A stretch of 64,000 nucleotides of DNA from RGIG426 sp045639905 (lineage in GTDB: Bacteria > Bacillota > Clostridia > Oscillospirales > Acutalibacteraceae). The notes beneath the pieces are model-generated. The model was given only the letters and a program-made list of their open reading frames with translations, was not told where the DNA came from and ran no database searches. Positions 7,971-16,155 of this stretch are shown here, piece by piece. The stretch spans positions 5,803 through 69,802 of the forward strand of contig JAZUDZ010000054.1 of NCBI GenBank assembly GCA_045639905.1, written 5' to 3'. Within the stretch, counting starts at the first letter, position 1; each line of letters opens with the position of its first letter. The translations under genes and the position numbers were made by a program.

Positions 7971-10472
7971 TTACGCGTTTAATTGATGTTTTTGAATGGC
8001 GTCTTCACGCATTTTATATTTGAGCACCTTGCCGGCCGCATTGGTCGGGAAAGCGTCGACAAAATCAATATATCGAGGCACCTTGTGACGGGCCATATGG
8101 CTGCGCACAAAATCCTTGGCGTCTTCCTCGGTCCAGGTCTCCCCTTCCTTGAGGATGACGGCCGCCAGGATTTCCTCGCCGTACTTTTCATCCGGCACGC
8201 CGATGACCTGAACGTCCTTAACCTTGGGACTCGTGAAGAAGAACTCTTCAATCTCACGGGGGTAAATGTTTTCACCGCCGCGGATGATCATATCCTTGAG
8301 TCGTCCGGTAATCCGGAAGTTGCCCTCCGGTGTCCGGCAGGCCAGGTCACCCGTATGAAGCCAACCGTTTTTGTCAATGGCCTCCGCGGTGGCTTTGGGC
8401 ATCTTGTAGTAGCCCTTCATAATGTTGTAGCCTTTGGCCACAAACTCACCGGTCTCTCCGTCCGGAACCTCCAGTCCCGTTTCGGGGTTGATGATCTTAC
8501 ATTCCACACCCGGGAACGCACTGCCAACGGTTTCCACACGAACATCCAGAGAATCTTCGCCCCGTCCCATGGTACAGCCGGGAGAAGCCTCGGTCTGACC
8601 GTAAACGCTGGTGATTTCTTTCATGTTCATTTTTTCCGCGGCCTCCCGCATCAGGGAAGGCGGGCAGTTACTGCCGGCCATAATACCGGTACGGATATAC
8701 GAGAAATCGGTTTTATCGAAATCCTCGTGCCTGAGCATGGCGATAAACATGGTGGGCACACCGTTAAAGCAGGTAATGTGCTCATGATGCACACACGCAA
8801 GGGCGGGTTTCGGCGAAAAATACGGAAGCGGCAGCACCGTGGCACCGTGGGTCATGGAAGCCGTCATGGACAGCACCATACCGAAGCAGTGGAACATCGG
8901 GACCTGCACCATCATACGGTCGGCCGTGGACAAATCCATCTGGTCGCCGATATTTTTTCCGTTATTCACAATATTGTAGTGGGTCAGCATAACGCCCTTG
9001 GGGAATCCCGTGGTACCGGAGGTGTACTGCATATTGGCCACGTCATGAATTTCAACCGCCGCGGCCCTGCGGTTCACTTCTTCCAGCGGAATCTTTTCCC
9101 CGAGTTTCAAAGCCTGTTCAAAGGTTAAACAGCCTTCATCCTCGTAGCCTACCGTAATGACATTGCGAAGGAACGGCAGTCTCTTGCAGTGAAGCGGCTC
9201 TTCGGGAGCCTTCTTTTTCAGCTCCGGACAGATTTCCCGGATAATCTCCGCAAAGTGAGCGTCCGCACACTTGTCCATCATAACCAGCGTATGCGTGTCG
9301 GACTGTCTAAACAGATATTCCGCTTCATGGATTTTGTAGGCGGTATTGACCGTCACCAGCACCGCACCGATTTTGGTGGTGGCCCAGAAGGTAATAAACC
9401 ATTCCGGAACGTTGCTGGCCCAGATGGCCACATGGTCACCCTTTTTGACGCCCAGGGCAATCAAAGCTTTGGCAAAGGCGTCCACGTCATCCCGAAACTG
9501 TGCATACGTACGGGTATAGTTGAGGGTGGTGTACTTAAAGGCCAGCTGATTCGGAAAATCTTTAACCAGTCGGTCCAGCACCTGCGGGAAGGTCTTTTCA
9601 ATCAGACGCTTCTTCGGCCAGGGATACAAACCCGTGTGGGTTTTGTTCATCTGCAAATGTTCTTCCTCGGAAGAATCCGGGTCGAACTGCCGCATGAAGT
9701 TGGCATAATGGGCAAAGATAATGGAAGCGGGAAATACCCCGTCCGTAAATATCTGTTTGCACTCCAAAGAATAATACCCGTCATAGTTCAAAGAACGAAG
9801 GGCTCCGATAATGTCGGAAAGCGGAAGCGAACCGTCACCGAGCAGGCAATAATCCATCTGGCTCTCGTCCCGCACCGTCGAATCCTTCAAATGGACGTGA
9901 CGGATAAAGGCACCGAGGTTCTGAATGGTCGTTTCCGGATCCTCTCCGTAAAACCGATACGGAGGGTGCACATTCCAAAGTGCCGCCACCGTATCACAGG
10001 CGAAATCGTTCAGAATGTTCTTTAAGCGTCCGGTATCCGCATAAATGCCTTCGGTTTCCATCAGCAGGACAACCTTGGCCTCGTCGGCATCCTTGAGCAC
10101 CGCGCTCAGGATATCGGTTACCACCTGATCGGCATCGCCGCCGTCGGTATAGGCATGCAGCCGTAAGAACGGCACATGCAGAATGGCTGCTTTTTTCAGA
10201 AGCGTTCGGATTTCCGCGAGGTTCTCCTCAAATTTTTCCTTGCAGGAGATATCCCCCCGGGTATCCAGACACGATATTTCAATGTGTAAGCGTCGAAGCG
10301 ACTTGGCGGTTTCCCCAATCGCTTTATCGGAAAACGGGCAATCTCCCATCTCGTCCTGCACCGCATTCAAATCGTAAATTTCAATCCCCTGAAATCCACA
10401 CTGCTGTGCCGTAGCCACGAAATCTTTCCATCCGAGATAATCCAGCCCGTTTGTTGAGTAGGACAGTCTCAT
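7971..10472 (-). CDS. Fusion: xylose-isomerase-like TIM barrel + long-chain-type acyl-CoA synthetase
   Basis: The 833-residue protein joins two enzymes. Residues 1 to about 265 form an AP-endonuclease-2/xylose-isomerase-like TIM barrel with the metal-ligand pattern LLMETEG, LWNVHPPY, RHVHLKD and YSLECK. Residues about 285-833 are a complete FadD-like adenylate-forming ligase: QYTSGTTGFPKG (ATP loop), VYGQTEASPG, GRLKDMIIRGGENIYPREIE (hinge) and NAAGKVLKYK with the catalytic lysine. The join has Met275 (nt 9650) preceded by GAGGAAG, so the ligase could also be made separately. The gene is 3 bp after the LeuA-like gene. The ligase may activate branched-chain acids; the barrel's substrate, a sugar or hydroxy acid, is unknown. 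A single ORF without frameshift supports a genuine fusion. Confidence 0.85.
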   Translation of the reverse strand: MRLSYSTNGLDYLGWKDFVATAQQCGFQGIEIYDLNAVQDEMGDCPFSDKAIGETAKSLRRLHIEISCLDTRGDISCKEKFEENLAEIRTLLKKAAILHVPFLRLHAYTDGGDADQVVTDILSAVLKDADEAKVVLLMETEGIYADTGRLKNILNDFACDTVAALWNVHPPYRFYGEDPETTIQNLGAFIRHVHLKDSTVRDESQMDYCLLGDGSLPLSDIIGALRSLNYDGYYSLECKQIFTDGVFPASIIFAHYANFMRQFDPDSSEEEHLQMNKTHTGLYPWPKKRLIEKTFPQVLDRLVKDFPNQLAFKYTTLNYTRTYAQFRDDVDAFAKALIALGVKKGDHVAIWASNVPEWFITFWATTKIGAVLVTVNTAYKIHEAEYLFRQSDTHTLVMMDKCADAHFAEIIREICPELKKKAPEEPLHCKRLPFLRNVITVGYEDEGCLTFEQALKLGEKIPLEEVNRRAAAVEIHDVANMQYTSGTTGFPKGVMLTHYNIVNNGKNIGDQMDLSTADRMMVQVPMFHCFGMVLSMTASMTHGATVLPLPYFSPKPALACVHHEHITCFNGVPTMFIAMLRHEDFDKTDFSYIRTGIMAGSNCPPSLMREAAEKMNMKEITSVYGQTEASPGCTMGRGEDSLDVRVETVGSAFPGVECKIINPETGLEVPDGETGEFVAKGYNIMKGYYKMPKATAEAIDKNGWLHTGDLACRTPEGNFRITGRLKDMIIRGGENIYPREIEEFFFTSPKVKDVQVIGVPDEKYGEEILAAVILKEGETWTEEDAKDFVRSHMARHKVPRYIDFVDAFPTNAAGKVLKYKMREDAIQKHQLNA

Positions 10473-10475
10473 CGT

Positions 10476-11873
10476 TTATTTCTCCTCATACACAATTTTG
10501 TTGATGGCACTCAGGTAGGCCTGAATACTGGCTTCCACAATATCGGTGGAGGCGTGGGATCCGGAATACAGCTTTCCGCCGGACCGGATTTTCACGAGGC
10601 AGTTTCCGAGAGCGTCTCCGCCTTCGGTCACGGCGCTGATTTGGAAATCTTCCAGTTCATAACCGGTGCCCACGATGTTGTTAATGGTTGCAATAGCCGC
10701 ATCAATCGGACCGTTTCCGGTACCGACGGCCTGAATCTCTTTGCCGTCTTTTTCCAAAATGATATTGGCAGTGGACGGGAAACAGGAACCGCTGTTGCTG
10801 ACAAAGTTCTTCAGACGGAATGTGCTCGGCACACGATAGGCGGTGGTGGCCACCAGGGCCTCCAGCTCCATGGTACCCACCGTCTTTTTGGAGACCAGCT
10901 CACGGAAGGCGTCATACACGGCAATCTTGTTTTCGTCGTTCAGTTCATAGCCGAGCTTGCGCAGCTCGTTGTTCAAATCGCCGATGGAAGACTCCGCCGT
11001 CAGCGAACCGATGTTGATGTTTTTCTTGCCGAGCTCTCTCGTAAAGGGATGGTCGTCACGGGAAATGACTTCGGTGCATTTGCGAACCATCTCGCCGACG
11101 GAAGGTGCCTTCAGCGCATCCAGACGGAAATCCATCCCGAAGGAATCGCCTCTGGCCTGCAGCACATCCACGACCGCCTGGAACAGCGGCAAGTCGCCGT
11201 CATAGGCAATGGTCTTGGCTTCCAGGGCACCGGCATCAAATGCGCAGGTGACCGCGCCCACCGACATGTGCAGCTTCCGGCTGCACTCCACACCGATGGA
11301 TGCATCGGTCATGCCCGGTACGTCCGTCAAAAGCTTTTTCACCATGTCTTCCATTTCCCCGGGGAGCGCCACACCGGCCGTATCACAAATGGTGATGGTG
11401 GTGGCACCGGCCTTCAGGGCGGTTTCACAGGCTTGTACGAAGAACGCCTCGTCGGTGCGGGTGGCATCGACGGCGGCAAACTCCACGTCCTCGCAAAGAG
11501 AGGCCGCATGGCTTACCAGTTCTTCAATCAGCTCCAGCATCTTCTGGGGCTTTTTGTGACAATTGTATTCCATCAGGGCAGCCGACAGGGGTGCCATGAT
11601 TTTCAGTCTCGGTTTGGCGGCTGCGGAAAGCAGTTCAAAGGTCTTGTCGATGGAAGCTATGGACAGACCCGCCACCGCGCAGACTACGCTGCCGCGAATG
11701 GACTGGGCAAGGCTCTGCAGCAAAAGCTCCTGAGACCGGTCCCCGGTCAGGGCGGCTGTCTCAATGACATCCACCTTCACGCTTTCCAGCTGTCTGGCAA
11801 TATCCAGTTTGTCCTTGAAGCTCAAAAGCGTATTCTCACGCAATGTCGCATCGGCAATTCTGATTTTTTTCAT
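10476..11873 (-). CDS. LeuA-like protein (2-isopropylmalate synthase fold) with degenerate active site
   Basis: The 465-residue protein has the length-compatible architecture of 2-isopropylmalate synthase: an HMGL-like TIM barrel (1 to about 275), a linker, and a C-terminal LeuA dimer/allosteric domain (about 335-465, with GTGNGPIDAAIATINNI and SHASTDIVEASIQAYLSAIN). The catalytic signatures are altered. The usual DTTLRDGEQ appears as DATLRENTL (8-16), keeping Asp8 and Arg12, and the metal-binding HxHDD motif is replaced by ECSRK (196-200). It may therefore not condense acetyl-CoA with 2-oxoisovalerate; it could be a leucine-responsive subunit or an enzyme with changed chemistry. As first gene of the operon behind the T-box leader, it starts after GGAGG with normal spacing. 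Homology is certain; activity is not. Confidence 0.85.
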   Translation of the reverse strand: MKKIRIADATLRENTLLSFKDKLDIARQLESVKVDVIETAALTGDRSQELLLQSLAQSIRGSVVCAVAGLSIASIDKTFELLSAAAKPRLKIMAPLSAALMEYNCHKKPQKMLELIEELVSHAASLCEDVEFAAVDATRTDEAFFVQACETALKAGATTITICDTAGVALPGEMEDMVKKLLTDVPGMTDASIGVECSRKLHMSVGAVTCAFDAGALEAKTIAYDGDLPLFQAVVDVLQARGDSFGMDFRLDALKAPSVGEMVRKCTEVISRDDHPFTRELGKKNINIGSLTAESSIGDLNNELRKLGYELNDENKIAVYDAFRELVSKKTVGTMELEALVATTAYRVPSTFRLKNFVSNSGSCFPSTANIILEKDGKEIQAVGTGNGPIDAAIATINNIVGTGYELEDFQISAVTEGGDALGNCLVKIRSGGKLYSGSHASTDIVEASIQAYLSAINKIVYEEK

Positions 11874-11900
11874 ACTGATTCCTCCACATGGCGGCCTCGA

Positions 11901-12177
11901 AACAAAAATACGTCCCTCGGCCGAAATTGGTCGAGGGACGATATATGTCTTTATACCGCGGTACCACCCACATTATCGTCTGCATTTCGACGATCTCTCA
12001 TGAACCCTTTTCGAGGTTCCGGCCGATAACGGGGCCTGCCGTCTGCTCCTACCCACAAACGCTTCAAAGCAGATGCTCCGGAATGAGAACGCAAGGAAAG
12101 CTTGTCCGGCTCGCACCGACCGCCGACTCTCTGAACCGCTTTTTTCGCGCATTTTCCATCATAGCCTAAAAATATAT
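11901..12177 (-). promoter_or_regulatory. T-box riboswitch leader, probably leucine-specific
   Basis: Read leftwards, the leader contains an AGAGAG and GGTGCGAGCC segment typical of Stem I, the nearly invariant T-box sequence GGGTGGTACCGCGG (about 11955-11973), and an intrinsic terminator at 11911-11940 (9-bp stem CGTCCCTCG/CGAGGGACG followed by ATTTTTG). An alternative pairing of GACGATA upstream of the T-box with TATCGTC downstream would form the antiterminator and break the terminator. The best specifier codon candidate is CTC (Leu) at 12085-12087; nearby ATT or TTC cannot be excluded by eye. Uncharged tRNA would relieve termination and switch on the ten-gene operon. Confidence 0.88.
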
Positions 12178-12183
12178 AAAGTT

Positions 12184-12212
12184 ATTATATATAGGCGCTT
12201 TTTCTTTGTCAA
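12184..12212 (-). promoter_or_regulatory. Sigma-A promoter of the T-box operon
   Basis: A perfect -35 box TTGACA (12207-12212) and a perfect -10 box TATAAT (12184-12189) are separated by 17 bp. Transcription should begin near 12177 and enter the T-box leader. Confidence 0.85.
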
Positions 12213-12234
12213 CCAAACGACCGAAAAAAAGAGC

Positions 12235-12263
12235 AAAAAAGGTTCCTATCTTGGACCTTTTTT
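12235..12263 (-). terminator. Intrinsic terminator after the amidohydrolase gene
   Basis: The arms AAAAAAGGTTCC and GGACCTTTTTT pair with one bulged T and a 6-nt loop, with T-runs on both sides. It follows the amidohydrolase stop at 12301 and lies just upstream of the T-box operon promoter, insulating the two. Confidence 0.75.
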
Positions 12264-12300
12264 GCCCCTGTGTTTCTTTGTTTTGGAAATTTGGCCGTTT

Positions 12301-13083
12301 TCAGGCTTTCAGCATAGCCTCAAAATTCTCGTGGAAGATTTTTTCGTTTTCCCCGTCCGACAAACCTAGGGCATAAAAACGGTCGAGTTCCTCGTTCGGA
12401 TTCCACATGGGAAAATCCGTTCCGAAGAAGAACCGATCCACGCCGAAATGGTCTATGAGACGAAGTGCTTCCTCTGCGGGCAGTTCGAATAACGTGCTGG
12501 ACGTATCAAACCAGACATTCTCCCGTCTCGGAAGGGTCATCACATCCATCCATCTCCCGTATCCGCCGAAATGGGCTCCGATCACCTTTAAATCCGGCAC
12601 CCGTTTGAGCAGATTGTCCACGCGAAACGGAGAAGAAAAGTCATATCGTTTATCACCGGTATGAAACAAAATCGGCAGATTCCGTTTGGCAATCTCCCGG
12701 TACATGGGAAGAAAGGATTCCTCGTCGATGTTGAACCGCTGAAAATCCGGATGAAACTTGACGCCCTGAAGGCCGAGCTCCATGGCTCTGTCCAGTTCTT
12801 CTCCCACGTTTTCATACTCCGGATGCATGGCGGCAAAGCCGATGAATTCCGGATGCTTCGCACATTCCGCGGCAATAAAGGTGTTGATGCTTTCCACCTG
12901 AGCGGGCGTAGTGGCAGAGGAGCAAACCAGCATCCGATCAATCCCGGCAGCCTGTTCTGCCGCCAACAGCTTATCCGACGCGGCCGTGGAATGCATGGGG
13001 ATATCATAAAACGCTCCGATGGCCGTGGTGGCTTTTTCCGCGATCTTGTCCGGGAAAATATGGGTATGGGCATCGATAATCAT
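12301..13083 (-). CDS. Amidohydrolase-2 family metal-dependent hydrolase
   Basis: The 260-residue protein is a small TIM-barrel amidohydrolase. The N-terminal metal motif DAHTHIF (4-10), GVKFHPDFQ, LFHTGD, a histidine in GAHFGG, and the late aspartate in FGTDFPMW near 225 are the expected metal ligands of the PF04909 group (ACMSD and gamma-resorcylate decarboxylase relatives). These enzymes hydrolyse or decarboxylate small cyclic or aromatic acids. The substrate cannot be read from sequence. The gene stands alone between the T-box operon and divergent mnmG, with a strong ribosome site (AAAGGAGGAG) and its own terminator. Confidence 0.82.
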   Translation of the reverse strand: MIIDAHTHIFPDKIAEKATTAIGAFYDIPMHSTAASDKLLAAEQAAGIDRMLVCSSATTPAQVESINTFIAAECAKHPEFIGFAAMHPEYENVGEELDRAMELGLQGVKFHPDFQRFNIDEESFLPMYREIAKRNLPILFHTGDKRYDFSSPFRVDNLLKRVPDLKVIGAHFGGYGRWMDVMTLPRRENVWFDTSSTLFELPAEEALRLIDHFGVDRFFFGTDFPMWNPNEELDRFYALGLSDGENEKIFHENFEAMLKA

Positions 13084-13158
13084 ATAGGCTCCTCCTTTTT
13101 CGAAAACTCAAAGCCCTACTATTGTAGCAAAAAATCCGCTTATGTCAACACCAAACAC

Positions 13159-13187
13159 TTGAAGCCGTTCCCGTTTGGCTGTATAAT
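13159..13187 (+). promoter_or_regulatory. Sigma-A promoter of the mnmG-rsmG operon
   Basis: The -35 box TTGAAG (13159-13164) and -10 box TATAAT (13182-13187) are separated by 17 bp, 39 bp upstream of the mnmG start. Confidence 0.75.
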
Positions 13188-13225
13188 GTTTAGAAATGAT
13201 TTTGTTTTAGAGAGGAGCGATGGAT

Positions 13226-15100
13226 ATGACCTTTACGGCCGGCCATTATCAGGTGGTTGTCGTCGGTGCCGGACACGCCGGAATCGAAGCCGCCCTGGCA
13301 GCAGCCAGACTGGGCTGCTCCACCGCCATTTTTACGATTAATTTAGACTGGGTCGGCAACATGCCCTGTAACCCCTGTATCGGCGGTACCGCCAAAGGAC
13401 ACCTGGTTCGGGAGATTGACGCTCTCGGCGGCGAGATGGCCAAAGCGGCCGACGACTGCATGCTGCAATCCCGTATGCTCAACCGCGGCAAAGGTCCCGC
13501 GGTACACTCTCTTCGTGCCCAAATCGACCGTCGCGCCTATTCGGACCGCATGAAGCACACCCTGGAAACAACGGAAAATTTACATATTTTGCAAGGCGAA
13601 ATCGTTTCTCTTAAAAGGGAAGACGACCACTGGCGCCTGGGCACCCGGCTCGAAGCCGAATATACGGCGGATGCCGTTATTTTAGCCACCGGCACCTTCC
13701 TGCGCGGAAAGATTTTCGTCGGAGACGTTCACTATGACGGCGGTCCGGACGGAATGTTCGCCGCCACAAGCTTAACCTCTTCTTTGCTGGATTTGGGAAT
13801 TTCCCTGCGCCGTTTCAAAACCGGAACCCCGGCCCGCGTTTTACGCTCCACCGTGGATTTCACCGATTTGGAACTGCAGCCCGGCGACGAACCGGTGGTT
13901 CCCTTCTCTTTTGAGACAACCGATCCGAAGCCCAATACCCAGCCCTGTCACATTACCTGGACAAACGAGGAAACCAAGCGAATCATTCTCGAGAATTTGT
14001 CCCGTTCTCCCCTGTACGGCGGTGAAATCGAGGGCGTCGGCCCCCGGTATTGCCCGAGTATTGAGGATAAAATCGTGCGCTTTGCCGACAAAGAAAAACA
14101 CCAGGTGTTTATCGAACCCTGCGGAGAAAAGACCGATGAAATGTATCTTCAGGGTCTCTCCTCCTCCCTGCCGGTGGATGTGCAATTTGCTTTTCTGAAA
14201 ACCATTCCGGGTCTGCAGCACGTACACGTCATGCGCCCGGCTTATGCCATTGAATACGACTGCTGCGATCCTTTGCAGCTGCGCAGCACGCTGGAATTCC
14301 GCGAGCACGGCGGGCTCTACGGTGCCGGCCAGTTTAACGGCAGTTCCGGCTACGAGGAAGCCGCCGCCCAGGGACTGGTCGCCGGCATCAATGCGGCTCT
14401 GAAAATTCTCGGAAAAGAACCGATGATTTTAGACCGAGCCGACGGATATATCGGCACATTGGTGGACGATTTGGTCACAAAAGGCTGCTCGGACCCCTAT
14501 CGGATGATGACCTCCCGTTCGGAGTATCGTTTGGTTCTCCGGCAAGATAACGCGGACATGCGCTTAACCCCCATCGGAAAGCGAGTCGGCCTGGTTTCCG
14601 AAGAACGCTGGAAACATTTTGTCACCCGAAAAGAAGCTAAAATCGCGGAAATCGACCGTCTGAAAAACACGGTGGTTCCGCCGTCCGAGACCTTAAATAA
14701 AATTTTGGAAGCCTGCGGCACCACTCCGGTGTCCACCGGCATTCATTTGGATGAACTTTTAAAACGTCCGCAGATTCATTATGCCGATTTGGCCCCGATT
14801 GATCCGGAACGTCCGGTCATCGACCCCTTCGTCATTGAACAGGTGGAAGTGGAACTCAAGTATCTCGGGTATATCCGCCGCCAGGAAGCGGACATCAAGG
14901 AAATGCGCCGTCTGGAAGGAAGACTGCTCAGCGAGGATACGGACTATGACCTCATCACCGGCCTTCGGAAAGAAGCACGGGAAAAACTGAACCGCGTCAA
15001 GCCCCACAATATCGGACAGGCTTCCCGTATCAGCGGAGTCAGCCCCGCCGACATTGCGGTATTACTGATTTGGCTGCAGGAAAAGCAAAAGGAGAACTGA
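13226..15100 (+). CDS. mnmG: tRNA uridine-5-carboxymethylaminomethyl modification enzyme MnmG (GidA)
   Basis: The 624-residue FAD enzyme works with MnmE to modify U34 of tRNAs. The dinucleotide-binding motif VVVGAGHAGIEAA begins near residue 10. The conserved NMPCNPCIGGTAKGHLVREIDALGG block and the PRYCPSIEDKI block carry the two cysteines required in the family, and the C-terminal MnmE-binding helices (GLRKEAREKLN, ASRISGVSPADI) are complete. I prefer the ATG at 13226 over the one at 13220, because AGGAG lies 8 nt from the former and only 2 nt from the latter. Length and motifs are normal. It leads an operon with DUF1294 and rsmG; mnmE is not adjacent in this window. Confidence 0.97.
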   Translation: MTFTAGHYQVVVVGAGHAGIEAALAAARLGCSTAIFTINLDWVGNMPCNPCIGGTAKGHLVREIDALGGEMAKAADDCMLQSRMLNRGKGPAVHSLRAQIDRRAYSDRMKHTLETTENLHILQGEIVSLKREDDHWRLGTRLEAEYTADAVILATGTFLRGKIFVGDVHYDGGPDGMFAATSLTSSLLDLGISLRRFKTGTPARVLRSTVDFTDLELQPGDEPVVPFSFETTDPKPNTQPCHITWTNEETKRIILENLSRSPLYGGEIEGVGPRYCPSIEDKIVRFADKEKHQVFIEPCGEKTDEMYLQGLSSSLPVDVQFAFLKTIPGLQHVHVMRPAYAIEYDCCDPLQLRSTLEFREHGGLYGAGQFNGSSGYEEAAAQGLVAGINAALKILGKEPMILDRADGYIGTLVDDLVTKGCSDPYRMMTSRSEYRLVLRQDNADMRLTPIGKRVGLVSEERWKHFVTRKEAKIAEIDRLKNTVVPPSETLNKILEACGTTPVSTGIHLDELLKRPQIHYADLAPIDPERPVIDPFVIEQVEVELKYLGYIRRQEADIKEMRRLEGRLLSEDTDYDLITGLRKEAREKLNRVKPHNIGQASRISGVSPADIAVLLIWLQEKQKEN

Positions 15101-15103
15101 CAA

Positions 15104-15388
15104 ATGCCGATTCCGTCTGTCTTGTGGATCTACCTTCTTTGCATTTCCGGTCTGTCGGTCATCCTGACCGTTTTTGACAAAATCGCCGCCAAAACGGCCC
15201 CGAAACACCGCGTTCCCGAAAAGACGCTCCTGCTGTTTGGCTTCATCGGCGGTGCAACCGCCATGTATATTACCATGCAAATCATCCGGCACAAAACAAA
15301 GCATCTGAAGTTCATGCTTTCCCTGCCACTGATGATTGCACTCCACGGCTTTTTGATTTTTCTTGTTTGGAAAGGAATCCTTCTATGA
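15104..15388 (+). CDS. DUF1294 small membrane protein
   Basis: The 94-residue protein has about three transmembrane helices and the family pattern DKIAAK..HRVPEKTLLLFGFIGG, then RHKTKH. DUF1294 proteins are widespread inner-membrane proteins of unknown function. The gene lies 3 bp after mnmG and its TGA overlaps the rsmG ATG (ATGA), so it belongs to this operon; a DUF1294 gene between mnmG and rsmG is less usual than direct adjacency. Confidence 0.88.
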   Translation: MPIPSVLWIYLLCISGLSVILTVFDKIAAKTAPKHRVPEKTLLLFGFIGGATAMYITMQIIRHKTKHLKFMLSLPLMIALHGFLIFLVWKGILL

Positions 15389-16104
15389 TTGATGTCGATC
15401 TGCTGAAAACCGAAGCGGAAAAACAAAATCTGGATTTGAGCAGGGAAATGCTCGAAATGTTTGACCTCTATGCCGCCCGCCTGGTGGAGACCAACCGGGT
15501 AATGAACCTGACGGCCATCACCGAGCCCAAAGACATTGTGTACAAACATTTTTTGGACAGTCTGTCCGCCGCACCGTTTTTGCCGGAAGGTCCGTTTTCC
15601 CTTATCGACGTGGGAACCGGCGCCGGATTTCCGGGCATTCCTTTGCAAATTCTGCGCTTTGATATGAAGCTTACACTTTTGGACAGTCTGCAAAAACGGC
15701 TGACATTTTTGGAAGGCCTTTGCAGGGAACTGGGCTTTTCCGTCCAAACCGTTCATATGCGGGCGGAAGAAGCGGGACAGGATCCGGCATTTCGGGAACG
15801 GTTTGACATTGTCACGGCCCGTGCCGTGGCGGGACTTTCCGTCCTGTCCGAATGGTGCCTGCCTCTTGCCAAAGTCGGCGGACGCTTTATTCCTTTAAAA
15901 GGCTCTGCCGCCATGCAGGAACTGAAGGACGCGGAAAACGCCCTGAAGACCCTCGGGGGAACCTATACGGACAACCTTAAATTTGAAATCCCGACAGAGA
16001 ACACAGAGACGGAACGCCACTTTGTGCTGCACATTGCGAAAACTTCCAAAACCCCGCGTCTTTACCCAAGACCCAACGGACAAATTAAGAAAAAACCGCT
16101 GTAA
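15385..16104 (+). CDS. rsmG: 16S rRNA (guanine527-N7)-methyltransferase RsmG
   Basis: The 239-residue methyltransferase methylates G527 of 16S rRNA using S-adenosylmethionine. It has the N-terminal VETNRVMNLTAIT segment, the SAM-binding loop DVGTGAGFPGIPL, and FDIVTARAVAGL. The ATG at 15385 is preceded by GGAAAGGA with 8-nt spacing and overlaps the previous stop; the longer frame from the TTG at 15367 is unlikely. The gene ends the operon and is followed by a strong terminator. Confidence 0.95.
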   Translation: MIDVDLLKTEAEKQNLDLSREMLEMFDLYAARLVETNRVMNLTAITEPKDIVYKHFLDSLSAAPFLPEGPFSLIDVGTGAGFPGIPLQILRFDMKLTLLDSLQKRLTFLEGLCRELGFSVQTVHMRAEEAGQDPAFRERFDIVTARAVAGLSVLSEWCLPLAKVGGRFIPLKGSAAMQELKDAENALKTLGGTYTDNLKFEIPTENTETERHFVLHIAKTSKTPRLYPRPNGQIKKKPL

Positions 16105-16116
16105 GCAAAAAAACAG

Positions 16117-16152
16117 AAGGGACTCTTCCACTTGGAAGAGTCCCTTGTTTTT
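16117..16152. terminator. Bidirectional intrinsic terminator between rsmG and the giant dockerin gene
   Basis: A perfect 13-bp stem (16117-16129 with 16134-16146) with a 4-nt loop has T-runs on the right for the plus strand and an A-run on the left that serves the minus strand. It separates the two convergent genes. Confidence 0.9.
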
Positions 16153-16155
16153 GGT

